64,000 nucleotides of DNA from Stenotrophomonas sp. VV52 (GTDB taxonomy: Bacteria > Pseudomonadota > Gammaproteobacteria > Xanthomonadales > Xanthomonadaceae). Position 1 is the stretch's first letter. Each line of letters opens with the position of its first letter. Below the pieces are notes generated by a model. It was not told where the DNA came from. It was given only the letters and a program-made list of their open reading frames with translations, and did no database searches. This document shows, in pieces, positions 42,001-50,159 of the stretch. The DNA is taken from positions 186,001 to 250,000 of the forward strand of contig NZ_PKQQ01000006.1 of NCBI RefSeq assembly GCF_002893095.1. Reading direction: 5' to 3'. The position numbers and the translations under genes are program-made.

Positions 42001-42242
42001 TCATGATGACCACCGCCGCGGCCATGCTCGGCGCGCTGCCGCTGGCGCTGGGCACCGGCATCGGCTCGGAACTGCGCCGCCCGCTGGGCATCGCCATCGT
42101 CGGCGGCCTGCTGATTTCGCAGCTGGTCACGCTGTACACCACGCCGGTGATCTACCTGTACATGGAGCGCTACTCCGAGTGGCTGCGCCAGCGCCGTGAA
42201 CAGCGCGCGCTGCGCAACGGCACCGCGCAGGACCACGCGTGA
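39012..42242 (+). CDS. mdtB: RND efflux transporter, first of two (MdtB-like)
   Basis: A 1076-residue inner-membrane proton-drug antiporter starting at GTG 39012. It begins FSTIFIRRPIATSLLMAGLL, typical of RND pumps, and carries the TM4 proton-relay motif GFVVDDAIVMIENI. Two large periplasmic loops and 12 spans are expected. The following gene overlaps by four bases (GTGA). Paired pumps MdtB and MdtC form a heterotrimer in E. coli; substrates there include novobiocin, bile salts and flavonoids. Stenotrophomonas homologues are resistance factors, but this substrate range is not tested. Confidence 0.9.
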   Translation: MGFSTIFIRRPIATSLLMAGLLLLGILGYRQLPVSALPEIDAPSLVVTTQYPGANATTMASLVTTPLERQFGQISGLELMTSDSSAGLSTIILQFSMDRDIDIAAQDVQAAIRQATLPSSLPYQPVYNRVNPADAAIITLKLTSDTRPLRDVNNYADSILAQRLSQVQGVGLVSIAGNVRPAVRIQVNPAQLSNMGLTLEDLRSALTQANVNAPKGSLNGKTQSYSIGTNDQLTSAAEYRETIISYKNGAPVRLSDVAQVIDGVENDQLAAWADGKPAVLLEIRRQPGANIVQTVERIRALMPQLQNVLPADVHLEVFSDRTETIRASVHEVQFTLILTIGLVVAVIFVFLRRLWATIIPSVAVPLSLAGTFGVMAFAGMSLDNLSLMALVVATGFVVDDAIVMIENIVRYIEQGRSGPEAAEIGARQIGFTVLSLTVSLVAVFLPLLLMPGVTGRLFHEFAWVLSIAVVLSMLISLTLTPMMCAYLLKPDALPEGEDAHERAHAAGKQTVWSRTVGLYEQSLDWVLDHQRLTLAVAAGALVLTVVLYIVIPKGLLPEQDTGLITGVVQADQNIAFPQMEQRTQAVAEALRKDPAVTGVAAFIGAGSMNPTLNQGQLSIVLKERGDRDGLEDILPRLQQAVAGIPGVALYLKPVQDVTLDTRVAATEYQYSLSDVDSAQVALQATRLTEALRQRPELADVDNNLSNQGRALELTIDRDKASVLGVPMQTIDDTLYDAFGQRQISTIFTELNQYRVVLEVAPEFRTSTALMNQLAVASNGAGALTGSNATNFGQVTSSNSSTATGIGAQNTGIPVGAGDIIPLAALAEGKVTSTPLVVSHQQQLPAVTVSFNIAPGYSLSDAVKAIEETRASLDMPSQVHAQFIGKAAEFTGSQTDVVWLLLASLVVIYIVLGVLYESYIHPITIISTLPPAGVGALLALMVCGLSLSVDGIVGIVLLIGIVKKNGIMMVDFAIEARRAGANAHEAIRRACLLRFRPIMMTTAAAMLGALPLALGTGIGSELRRPLGIAIVGGLLISQLVTLYTTPVIYLYMERYSEWLRQRREQRALRNGTAQDHA

Positions 42243-45200
42243 ACATCTCCGGCCCGTTCATCCGCCGCCCGATCGGCACCGCGCTGCTGGCCATCGGCCT
42301 GTTCGTGGTCGGCCTGATGTGCTACCTGAAGCTGGGCGTGTCGGCACTGCCGAACATCCAGATTCCGGTGATCTTCGTGCACGCCAGCCAGTCCGGCGCG
42401 GATGCCACCACCATGGCCTCCACGGTGACCGCACCGCTGGAGCGCCACCTGGGCCAGCTGCCGGGCGTGGACCAGATGCGCTCGTCCAGTTCCGAAGGCA
42501 GCTCGCTGGTGTTCATGGTGTTCCAGAGCGGAGTCGACATCGACTCGGCCGCGCTGGACGTGCAGACCGCGATCAATTCGGCACAGGCCGACCTGCCCTC
42601 CGGGCTCGGGTCGCCGATGTTCCAGAAGGCCAACCCGAACGACGACCCGGTGATCGCGATCGCGCTGACCTCGCAGACGCAGTCGGCCGACGAGCTGTAC
42701 AACGTGGCCGACTCGCTGCTGGCCCAGCGCATCCGCCAGATCAGCGGCGTTTCTTCGGTGGATATCGCAGGTGCGTCTACGCCCGCCGTGCGCGTGGACG
42801 TCAACCTGCGCCTGCTCAACGCGCTGAATCTCACCCCGGACGACCTGCGCAATGCCGTGCGCGCGGCCAACGTGACCTCGCCCACCGGCTTCCTCAGCGA
42901 CGGCAACACCACCACCGCGATCATCGCCAACGACTCGGTGGCGCGCGCGGCCGACTTCGCCAACCTGGTAATCAAGACCCAGGACGATGGGCGGGTGATC
43001 CGCCTGAAGGACGTGGCCAACGTCTACGACGGCCAGCAGGACGCCTACCAGGCGGCCTGGTTCGACCACAAGCCCGCGGTAGTGATGTACGTGTTCACCC
43101 GCGCCGGCGCAAACATCGTAGAGACAGTGGACCGGGTCAAGGCGCAGATTCCGATGCTGCGCGACTACCTGCAGCCAGGCACCACGTTGACCCCGTACTT
43201 CGACCGCACCCCGACCATCCGCTCCTCGCTGCATGAAGTGCAGATCACCCTGCTGATCAGCCTGGCGATGGTGATCCTGACCATGGCGCTGTTCCTGCGC
43301 CGGCTGGCGCCGACCCTGATCGCGGCGATCACCGTGCCGCTGTCGCTGGCCGGTGCGGCGCTGGTCATGTACGTGTTCGGTTTCACCCTGAACAACCTGA
43401 GCCTGCTGGCGCTCGTGATCGCGATCGGCTTCGTGGTCGACGATGCGATCGTGGTGATCGAGAACATCATGCGCCACCTCGACGAGGGCATGCCGCGCAT
43501 GCAGGCGGCGTTGACCGGTGCGCGCGAGATCGGCTTCACCATCGTGTCGATCACCGCCTCGCTGGTGGCGGTGTTCATTCCGCTGCTGTTCGCCAGCGGC
43601 ATGGTCGGCGCGTTCTTCCGCGAGTTCACCGTGACCCTGGTGGCGGCGATCGTGGTGTCGATGATCGTCTCGCTGACCCTGACCCCGGCGCTGTGCAGCC
43701 GCTTCCTGAGCGCGCATGCCGAGCCGGAGAAGCCGTCGCGGATCGGTCGTTTCCTCGACGCCACCCACGACCGCATGCTGCGGGTCTACACAGTGTGCCT
43801 GGACTTCTCGCTGCGCCACGCGCTGCTGCTTTCGCTGACCCCGATCCTGCTGATCGTGGCCACGGTGATGCTGGCCGGTGCGGTCAAGAAGGGCTCGTTC
43901 CCGCCGCAGGACACCGGCCTGATCTGGGGCCGCGCCAACTCCAGCGCCACGGTCTCGTTCGAGGACATGGTCAACCGCCAGCGCCGCATCACCGACATGC
44001 TGATGGCCGACCCGGCGGTGAAGACCGTGGGCGTGCGCCTGGGCAGTGGCCGGCAGGGCTCCAGCGCGCAGTTCAACATCGAACTGAAGACCCGCAAGGA
44101 AGGCCGCCGCGAAACCACCGCGCAGGCGTTGGCACGGTTGAGCGCCAAGGCCGACCGCTACCCGGACCTGGAACTGCGCCTGCGCGCGATCCAGGACCTG
44201 CCCAGCGACGGCGGCGGCGGCAACAGCCAGGGCGCGCAGTACCGCGTGTCGCTGCAGGGCAACGACCTGGCCCAGCTGCAGGAGTGGTTGCCGAAGGTGC
44301 AGGCCGCGCTGAAGAAGAACCCGATGCTGCGCGATGTCGGCACCGACGTGGACACCGCCGGCCTGCGCCAGAACATCGAGATCGACCGGGCCAAGGCCGC
44401 GCGCCTGGGCGTGTCGGTCGGCGCCATCGACGGCGCGCTGTACGGCGCGTTCGGCCAGCGCCAGATTTCCACCATCTATTCGGACATCAACCAGTACAGC
44501 GTGGTGGTCAACGCGCTGCCCGAGCAGACCGCCACCCCGCGCGCGCTCGACGAGATCCACGTGCGCGCCGGCAACGGCGAGATGATTCCGATCACCGCCG
44601 TGGCACGGCAGGTGCCGGGGCTGGCGCCACCGCAGATCACCCACCAGAACCAGTACACCACCATGGACCTGAGCTACAACCTGGCGCCAGGCGTGAGTAC
44701 CGGCGAAGGCGAGGCGATCATCAAGTCCACCGTGGACGGCCTGCGCCTGCCCGGCGACATCCGCATCAGCGATGGCGGCGGCTTCAACGTGCAGCTCAAC
44801 CCCAATTCGATGCTGATCCTGGTGCTGGCCGCGATCATCACCGTGTACCTCGTACTGGGCATGCTGTACGAAAGCCTGGTGCATCCGGTCACCATCCTGT
44901 CCACGCTCCCGGCGGCAGGCGTGGGTGCACTGCTGGCGCTGTTCGTGACCAATACCGAGCTGTCGGTGATCTCGATGATCGCGCTGGTGCTGCTGATCGG
45001 CATCGTCAAGAAGAACGCGATCATGATGATCGACTTCGCGGTGGTGGCCCAGCGCGAGCACGGCAAGAGCCCGCTGGAAGCGGTCCGCGAAGCCAGCATC
45101 GTGCGCTTCCGCCCGATCATGATGACCACCATGGTCGCGATCCTGGCCGCAGTGCCGCTCGCGATCGGGCTGGGCGAGGGCAGCGAACTGCGCCGCCCGC

Positions 45201-45361
45201 TCGGCATCGCGATGATCGGCGGCCTGCTGTTCTCGCAGAGCCTGACCCTGCTCAGCACCCCGGCGCTGTACGTGATCTTCTCGTGCCTGCAGCAGCATTG
45301 GCGCGGCTGGCGGGCACGGCGCCGCGAGAAGGTGGCCCTGCGGCGTGCAGCGCGCGCATGA
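42239..45361 (+). CDS. mdtC: RND efflux transporter, second of two (MdtC-like)
   Basis: A 1040-residue RND pump with GTG start inside the end of the first pump gene. It begins NISGPFIRRPIGTALLAIGLF and contains GFVVDDAIVVIENI. Sequence similarity to its partner is strong throughout, as expected for an MdtBC-type pair. No outer-membrane factor gene follows, so the complex probably uses a TolC-like channel encoded elsewhere. Confidence 0.9.
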   Translation: MNISGPFIRRPIGTALLAIGLFVVGLMCYLKLGVSALPNIQIPVIFVHASQSGADATTMASTVTAPLERHLGQLPGVDQMRSSSSEGSSLVFMVFQSGVDIDSAALDVQTAINSAQADLPSGLGSPMFQKANPNDDPVIAIALTSQTQSADELYNVADSLLAQRIRQISGVSSVDIAGASTPAVRVDVNLRLLNALNLTPDDLRNAVRAANVTSPTGFLSDGNTTTAIIANDSVARAADFANLVIKTQDDGRVIRLKDVANVYDGQQDAYQAAWFDHKPAVVMYVFTRAGANIVETVDRVKAQIPMLRDYLQPGTTLTPYFDRTPTIRSSLHEVQITLLISLAMVILTMALFLRRLAPTLIAAITVPLSLAGAALVMYVFGFTLNNLSLLALVIAIGFVVDDAIVVIENIMRHLDEGMPRMQAALTGAREIGFTIVSITASLVAVFIPLLFASGMVGAFFREFTVTLVAAIVVSMIVSLTLTPALCSRFLSAHAEPEKPSRIGRFLDATHDRMLRVYTVCLDFSLRHALLLSLTPILLIVATVMLAGAVKKGSFPPQDTGLIWGRANSSATVSFEDMVNRQRRITDMLMADPAVKTVGVRLGSGRQGSSAQFNIELKTRKEGRRETTAQALARLSAKADRYPDLELRLRAIQDLPSDGGGGNSQGAQYRVSLQGNDLAQLQEWLPKVQAALKKNPMLRDVGTDVDTAGLRQNIEIDRAKAARLGVSVGAIDGALYGAFGQRQISTIYSDINQYSVVVNALPEQTATPRALDEIHVRAGNGEMIPITAVARQVPGLAPPQITHQNQYTTMDLSYNLAPGVSTGEGEAIIKSTVDGLRLPGDIRISDGGGFNVQLNPNSMLILVLAAIITVYLVLGMLYESLVHPVTILSTLPAAGVGALLALFVTNTELSVISMIALVLLIGIVKKNAIMMIDFAVVAQREHGKSPLEAVREASIVRFRPIMMTTMVAILAAVPLAIGLGEGSELRRPLGIAMIGGLLFSQSLTLLSTPALYVIFSCLQQHWRGWRARRREKVALRRAARA

Positions 45362-45387
45362 CCGTTATTTGACGGAAGACACCCAAA

Positions 45388-45405
45388 AGAGAACAATTCG
45401 CATCA
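45388..45405. promoter_or_regulatory. Weak Fur-box-like site before the siderophore receptor
   Basis: AGAGAACAATTCGCATCA, read in reverse as TGATGCGAATTGTTCTCT, partly fits the GCGAATGATTCTCATT form of Fur boxes in this group. It lies about 140 bases before the receptor start and in an AT-richer patch. The match is incomplete. Confidence 0.35.
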
Positions 45406-45543
45406 GCCACGGTCCTGCCGCGCCTCGCGCACCGCGCTGAATCCGCCTTCCGCGGGCAGTGCCCCGACTCAGCCACGCCCTCTTCTTTCCGCCATCCACC
45501 GATCGCGGACGGTGTGCTGCTGTCCGCAGAGGACCCCCACTAC

Positions 45544-47601
45544 ATGCGTGCTTCCGTTCTTCCGCGCCGTGCCCTGCGCCCGGCCCTGCTTGCGCTTTCA
45601 CTGTCGCTGGCCTGCACCACCCACGCCCAGTCCCGCTCGGCCACCGAGCTGGACGCAGTCAAGGTCACCGCCGAACGGACCCACACCGACACCGGCGCAC
45701 TGGGCGACCGCCCGGTACGCGATACCCCGTTCGCGATCTCGGTGATCGGCCGCGAAGACATCGAGAAGCGCCAGGTGGTCTCGCTGGGCGAGGCCTTCCT
45801 GACCGACCCCTCGGTGGTCACCCAGGTCAGCGCCTACGCCAGCGGCTGGAGCTCGCCGATCCGCAACCGCGGCATCGACCTCAGCTACGACAGCTACCGC
45901 GTCAACGGCCTGCAGGTCTCGTCCTGGGGCACCGAATGGCCGCTGGAAGTGATGGAGCAGGTGGAATTGCTGAAGGGTCCGGGCGGTTTCATGTACGGCT
46001 TCGGCCAGCCCGGCGGCATCATCAACTACGTGACCAAAAAACCCACCGACACCTCGACCTTCTCCGCCCAGCTCGGCTTGCGCGAACAGGGCATCGTCAG
46101 CAGCCAGGTCGATGCAGGCGGTCGCTTCGGCAACGAACAGATGTTCGGCTACCGCTTCAACGCCTACCAGGAGAAAGGCGAGACCTTCAACGGCGGCGAG
46201 GTCGACCGCAAGGTCGGCGCGTTGTCGCTGGACGCCCGCCTGAGCGACAGCCTCACCTGGACCTTCGACGGCGTGTTCCAGCAGCGCGACCTGGGCGAAG
46301 AGTCGCCGCAGTACTACTTCATCGGCCTGACCGAACTGCCGCGCCCGATTGCCGGCGACGTCAACAACGCCATCCCCGGCACCTTCTACGACACCCGCTC
46401 CAGCCTGCTCTCCACCGCCCTGCACTGGCAGATCAACAGCGACTGGAAGACCAGCCTGAGTTACGGCTACACCTCGTCGTGGAACGACGTGAACAAGATC
46501 TTCGCCTACATCGACGACGTGAACGGCGATTACGACATCAACGCCTACGAGCTCGGCGGCAAGAGCGAGTGGAAGCTCGCCCAGGCCATCGTGCAGGGCC
46601 GCTTCCAGACCGGCCCGCTCTCGCACCAGCCGGTGGCCGGCGTCTCGCACCAGACCGGCCTCGGCTGGGACCGTCCGTACGAATGGAACACCATCGGCCG
46701 CGGCAACCTGTACCAGCGCCCCACCCTGCGCCACGACGCGGTCGGCTCCCACGAACTGACCCGCGGCAGCGAAACCATCCAGCAGGCCGTGTTCCTCAGC
46801 GACACCGTCGACGTCGGCCACGGCTGGTCGCTGCTGGCTGGCGCCCGCTACAACGACTTCGAGAACAAGGGCAGCTACCACACCTACCCGGTCACCCCGA
46901 CCTACGCGGTCATGTACAAGCCCGCCGACGAAGTCACCCTGTACACCAGCTACGTCGAATCGCTCGAAGCCGGCAGCCGCGTCGGCAGCGACTACATCAA
47001 CGCCGGCGACGTGCTCGACCCCACCATCAGCAAACAGTTCGAGATCGGTGCCAAGATCGAATACCCGCGCTGGAACGCCAACGCCGCCGCCTTCCGGCTC
47101 GAACGCGGCGCCAACATCGACCGCCTGACCAGCGCCGGCAAACTGCTCGTGCAGGACGGCATCACCCTGTACGAAGGCGTGGAGGTCAGCGGCAACGTCC
47201 TCCTGAGCGACGCCTTCAGCCTCGGCGGCGGCGTCACCTGGCTCGACCCCACCTACGACAAGCTCTCACCCGACAGCATCACCCAGCAGGGCAACCGCAC
47301 CGCAGGCGCCGCACGCTGGAACGGCGTGGTGCACGCCGATTACAGCGTGCAGCAGGTCGAAGGCCTGAGCCTGTACGCACTCGCCCGCTATTACGGCGAT
47401 GTGTATTACGACGCCGAGAACACCCTGAAGCTGCCGGATTACACCCTGGTCAACGCCGGCGTGGGATACCGCATGCAGGCGAACGGACATCCGGTGACGT
47501 GGCGCGCGAGCGTGGAAAACCTGGCCAACAAGAAGTATTGGTCGAACGCCGGCATAGGCCTGCCGCGAACCTTTGCAGTGAGCGTAAGGTTTGATCTGTA
47601 A
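45544..47601 (+). CDS. TonB-dependent siderophore receptor
   Basis: A 685-residue outer-membrane receptor. Start ATG 45544 (MRASVLPRRALRP) gives a signal peptide with Arg-rich n-region cut near THAQ. The plug domain shows DTPFAISVIGREDIEKRQ, VRNRG-like PIRNRGIDLSYDSYRVNG and LLKGPGGFMYGFGQPGGIINYVTKKP, the pattern of the FhuE/FpvA ferric-siderophore group. The C-terminus is FAVSVRFDL, ending in an aromatic pattern for BAM insertion. It follows the efflux operon by 182 bases and is more likely driven by its own promoter. Confidence 0.9.
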   Translation: MRASVLPRRALRPALLALSLSLACTTHAQSRSATELDAVKVTAERTHTDTGALGDRPVRDTPFAISVIGREDIEKRQVVSLGEAFLTDPSVVTQVSAYASGWSSPIRNRGIDLSYDSYRVNGLQVSSWGTEWPLEVMEQVELLKGPGGFMYGFGQPGGIINYVTKKPTDTSTFSAQLGLREQGIVSSQVDAGGRFGNEQMFGYRFNAYQEKGETFNGGEVDRKVGALSLDARLSDSLTWTFDGVFQQRDLGEESPQYYFIGLTELPRPIAGDVNNAIPGTFYDTRSSLLSTALHWQINSDWKTSLSYGYTSSWNDVNKIFAYIDDVNGDYDINAYELGGKSEWKLAQAIVQGRFQTGPLSHQPVAGVSHQTGLGWDRPYEWNTIGRGNLYQRPTLRHDAVGSHELTRGSETIQQAVFLSDTVDVGHGWSLLAGARYNDFENKGSYHTYPVTPTYAVMYKPADEVTLYTSYVESLEAGSRVGSDYINAGDVLDPTISKQFEIGAKIEYPRWNANAAAFRLERGANIDRLTSAGKLLVQDGITLYEGVEVSGNVLLSDAFSLGGGVTWLDPTYDKLSPDSITQQGNRTAGAARWNGVVHADYSVQQVEGLSLYALARYYGDVYYDAENTLKLPDYTLVNAGVGYRMQANGHPVTWRASVENLANKKYWSNAGIGLPRTFAVSVRFDL

Positions 47602-47633
47602 TTGATTCTCCCATCCGCACGCGACCCTGTGTG

Positions 47634-47748
47634 GGGGCGGCCGCCGGGTAGCCCCCGGAGAGACGCTAGAAAACATGGATGTTTTCTAGCAGCCCCCATG
47701 GATGGGTTCACGGCGTGTCTCGGAGCGGGGCTGCCCGGTGGCCGCCCC
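47634..47748. repeat. Nested inverted repeat with perfect 12-bp palindrome core
   Basis: GCTAGAAAACAT (47665-47676) pairs perfectly with ATGTTTTCTAGC (47679-47690). Outside it, GGGGCGGCC, CCGGG, AGCCCC and GAGAC on the left (47634-47664) match GTCTC, GGGGCT, CCCGG and GGCCGCCCC on the right (about 47716-47748) in reverse complement. A second small palindrome CCCATGGATGGG sits on the right. This resembles REP/MITE-like repeats seen in several gammaproteobacteria, but copy number cannot be seen from one instance. Confidence 0.7.
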
Positions 47749-47862
47749 AGCCCGTAGCAATTGAGACGCTGCCTTTCGCGCAATCCAACAGTCCCTCGCC
47801 GCCGCGATGCAGGATTCACCGCGATGACGCAATAATGAGGCGCCCCCGCACCACGAGTCCGC

Positions 47863-50061
47863 ATGTCTGCCCGAGAATCCCGCCTGAGCCGCCTGTGGGC
47901 GCATGAGAAGGCCAGCTATGGCCTGCGGGTCTTCATCGCATTGTCCGCCGCCATGGGCGTGTGCTGGCACCTCGACCAGTTGCCCGCCCTGCCCGGCGTG
48001 TTCCTCGGCATCATCGCCAGCGCCATTGCCGAAACCGACGACAACTGGTGGGGCCGGACCAAGTCCGTCGCCCTCTCCCTGCTCTGCTTCATCGCCGCTG
48101 CCGCCGCCGTCGTCCACCTGTTCGCCTGGCCCTGGCTGTTCATCGCCGCCCTCGCCCTGGCCACCTTCAGCCTGACCCTGCTCGGCGCCCTCGGCGAACG
48201 CTACGCCTCCATCGCCCAGGCCACCGTCACCCTCGCCATCTACACCATGATCGGCCTCGAACAGCATGGCGCCGCCGACCGCGCCCAGGCCTTCAACGCC
48301 GTCAGCCACCTGCTTGCCGGCGCCCTCTGGTACGGCCTGCTCTCCATCCTCTGGACCGCCCTGTTCGCCAACCGCCCCGTACGCGAACGCCTCGCCCGCC
48401 TCTACATCGAACTCGGCCGCTACCTCCAGCTCAAGGCCGACCTGTTCGAACCCGTGCGCGACGCCGACGTCCAGAAGCGCCAGCTTGCCCTCGCCGAACA
48501 GAACCGCCGCGTCGTCGACGCCCTCAACACCGCCAAGACCGCCATCCTCGCCCGCTTCGGCCGCTCCGGCCGGCCCGGCGTCCAGTCCGGCCTGTACCTG
48601 CGCCTCTACTACATGGCCCAGGACTTCCACGAACGCGCCAGTTCCTCCCACTACCCCTACGGCGCCCTCACCGACGCCTTCTTCCACAGCGACGTCCTGT
48701 ACCGCTGCCAGCGCCTGCTCGCCCTGCAGGGCGAAGCCTGCGCCAGCCTCGGCACCGCCATCCGCCTGCGCCGCCCCTTCGACTACGGCGAACGTACCCG
48801 CCAGGCCACCGCCGACCTCACCGACTCCCTCGCCTGGCTGCGCGCCCAGCACAACCCCCAATGGCAGCGCCTGCTGTCCTCCCTCGACCTGCTCGGCCAC
48901 AACCTGCAGAGCATCGAACGCCGCCTCTCCGAAGCCGCCCAGTCCGAATCCACCCTCGACAACGTCGACACCCGCCTGCGCGACACCAACCCGCATACCC
49001 TGCGCGAAATGGGCGTGCGCCTCCGCCAGCAGCTCACCCCCGGCTCCGTGCTGTTCCGCCACGGCCTGCGCATGGCCATCGCCCTGATCGTCGGCTTCAT
49101 CGCCATCCGCCTGTTCAACACCCAGAACGGCTCCTGGGTCCTGCTCACCATCGTCTTCGTCTGCCGCCCCAACTTCGGCGCCACCCGGCAACGCCTTGCC
49201 CAGCGCGTCGCCGGCACCCTGATCGGCCTCGTCCTCACCTGGGCCCTGCTGCAGCTGTTCCAGGACCTGCGCCTCGAACTGCTGATCGCCCTGCTCTCGG
49301 CCCTGCTGTTCTTCTTCACCCGCAGCGACCGCTACCTGGTCGCCTCGGCCGCCATCACCGTCATGGCCCTGACCTGCTTCAACCTGATCGGCGACGGCTT
49401 CCTGCTGATCTGGCCGCGCCTGGTCGACACCCTGCTCGGCTGCGCCATCGCCGCCGCCGCCGCGTTCCTGATCCTGCCCGACTGGCAGGGCCGCCGCCTC
49501 GACCTGGTCATGGCGCGCGTGCTGCAGCGCTGCGCCGGCTACCTGCAGGCCGTGCTCGGCCAGTACGGCAGCGGCATGCAGGACGACCTCGCCTACCGCG
49601 TTGCCCGCCGCGACATGCACAACGCCGACGTCGCCCTCTCCACCGCCCTGTCCAACATGCTGCGCGAGCCCGGCCACGTGCGCGGCAACCTCGACGCCGG
49701 CTTCCGCTTCCTGGCCCTGTCCAATACGCTGCTGGGCCACCTGTCCGCACTCGGCGCCCACCGCGCGCAGCTGGACAGCTACGCGCAGGACACGTTGGCG
49801 CGCTCCAGTGGCGAGCGCGTGCAGCAGGCGATGCAGGAGATCGCCGGTGCGCTGGAGCGGCGCGAGGCGGTCGATGAAAGCGCGAACAACGCCGACCGCG
49901 CCTTGGCCGAACAGCTTGAACAGGTCACCGACGACATGCCGCCGAAGCTGCAGCTGATTCGTACCCAGATCGCGTTGATGCTGCGGTTGCTGCCGAAGCT
50001 GCGTGGGGCGGCGAATGAGGTCGGCGCACCGCGCCGCAACGCATTTGACGCCCCGCGATGA
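47863..50061 (+). CDS. YccS/FUSC-family inner-membrane protein
   Basis: A 732-residue protein of the fusaric-acid-resistance-like (FUSC) group. It has two blocks of membrane spans, near residues 20-150 and 400-530 (for example LRMAIALIVGFIAIRLFNTQNGSWVLLTIVFV), separated and followed by large cytoplasmic helical segments. This is the YccS/YhfK arrangement. Proposed roles include aromatic acid export, but the function of YccS is not established. The codon bias is extreme (nearly all third positions G or C). Confidence 0.88.
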   Translation: MSARESRLSRLWAHEKASYGLRVFIALSAAMGVCWHLDQLPALPGVFLGIIASAIAETDDNWWGRTKSVALSLLCFIAAAAAVVHLFAWPWLFIAALALATFSLTLLGALGERYASIAQATVTLAIYTMIGLEQHGAADRAQAFNAVSHLLAGALWYGLLSILWTALFANRPVRERLARLYIELGRYLQLKADLFEPVRDADVQKRQLALAEQNRRVVDALNTAKTAILARFGRSGRPGVQSGLYLRLYYMAQDFHERASSSHYPYGALTDAFFHSDVLYRCQRLLALQGEACASLGTAIRLRRPFDYGERTRQATADLTDSLAWLRAQHNPQWQRLLSSLDLLGHNLQSIERRLSEAAQSESTLDNVDTRLRDTNPHTLREMGVRLRQQLTPGSVLFRHGLRMAIALIVGFIAIRLFNTQNGSWVLLTIVFVCRPNFGATRQRLAQRVAGTLIGLVLTWALLQLFQDLRLELLIALLSALLFFFTRSDRYLVASAAITVMALTCFNLIGDGFLLIWPRLVDTLLGCAIAAAAAFLILPDWQGRRLDLVMARVLQRCAGYLQAVLGQYGSGMQDDLAYRVARRDMHNADVALSTALSNMLREPGHVRGNLDAGFRFLALSNTLLGHLSALGAHRAQLDSYAQDTLARSSGERVQQAMQEIAGALERREAVDESANNADRALAEQLEQVTDDMPPKLQLIRTQIALMLRLLPKLRGAANEVGAPRRNAFDAPR

Positions 50062-50103
50062 CGAACGCGTCGCCACGCGCCCGCACAATGAATTCCCGGA
50101 ACC

Positions 50104-50127
50104 GTAGCGCCGGGCTCTGCCCGGCTG
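50104..50127 (+). repeat. SMAG-like GTAG palindrome, single unit
   Basis: GTAGC followed by GCCGGGC-TCT-GCCCGGC. The stem is the same as in the dimer at 14230. It lies between the yccS-like gene and the MFS-acyltransferase gene. Confidence 0.85.
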
Positions 50128-50159
50128 CGTGATAGTCTGCCGGCTCGCAAGGAGATCCC

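Noticed and set aside
38664..45298. Two long minus-strand frames of over 1000 residues
   Set aside because: They are antisense to the RND genes and consist of His/Gln/Arg-rich sequence without domains.
47878..49877. Arg/Pro-rich plus-strand frame inside the yccS-like gene
   Set aside because: It is a frame-shifted reading of the C-rich coding sequence of the FUSC protein.
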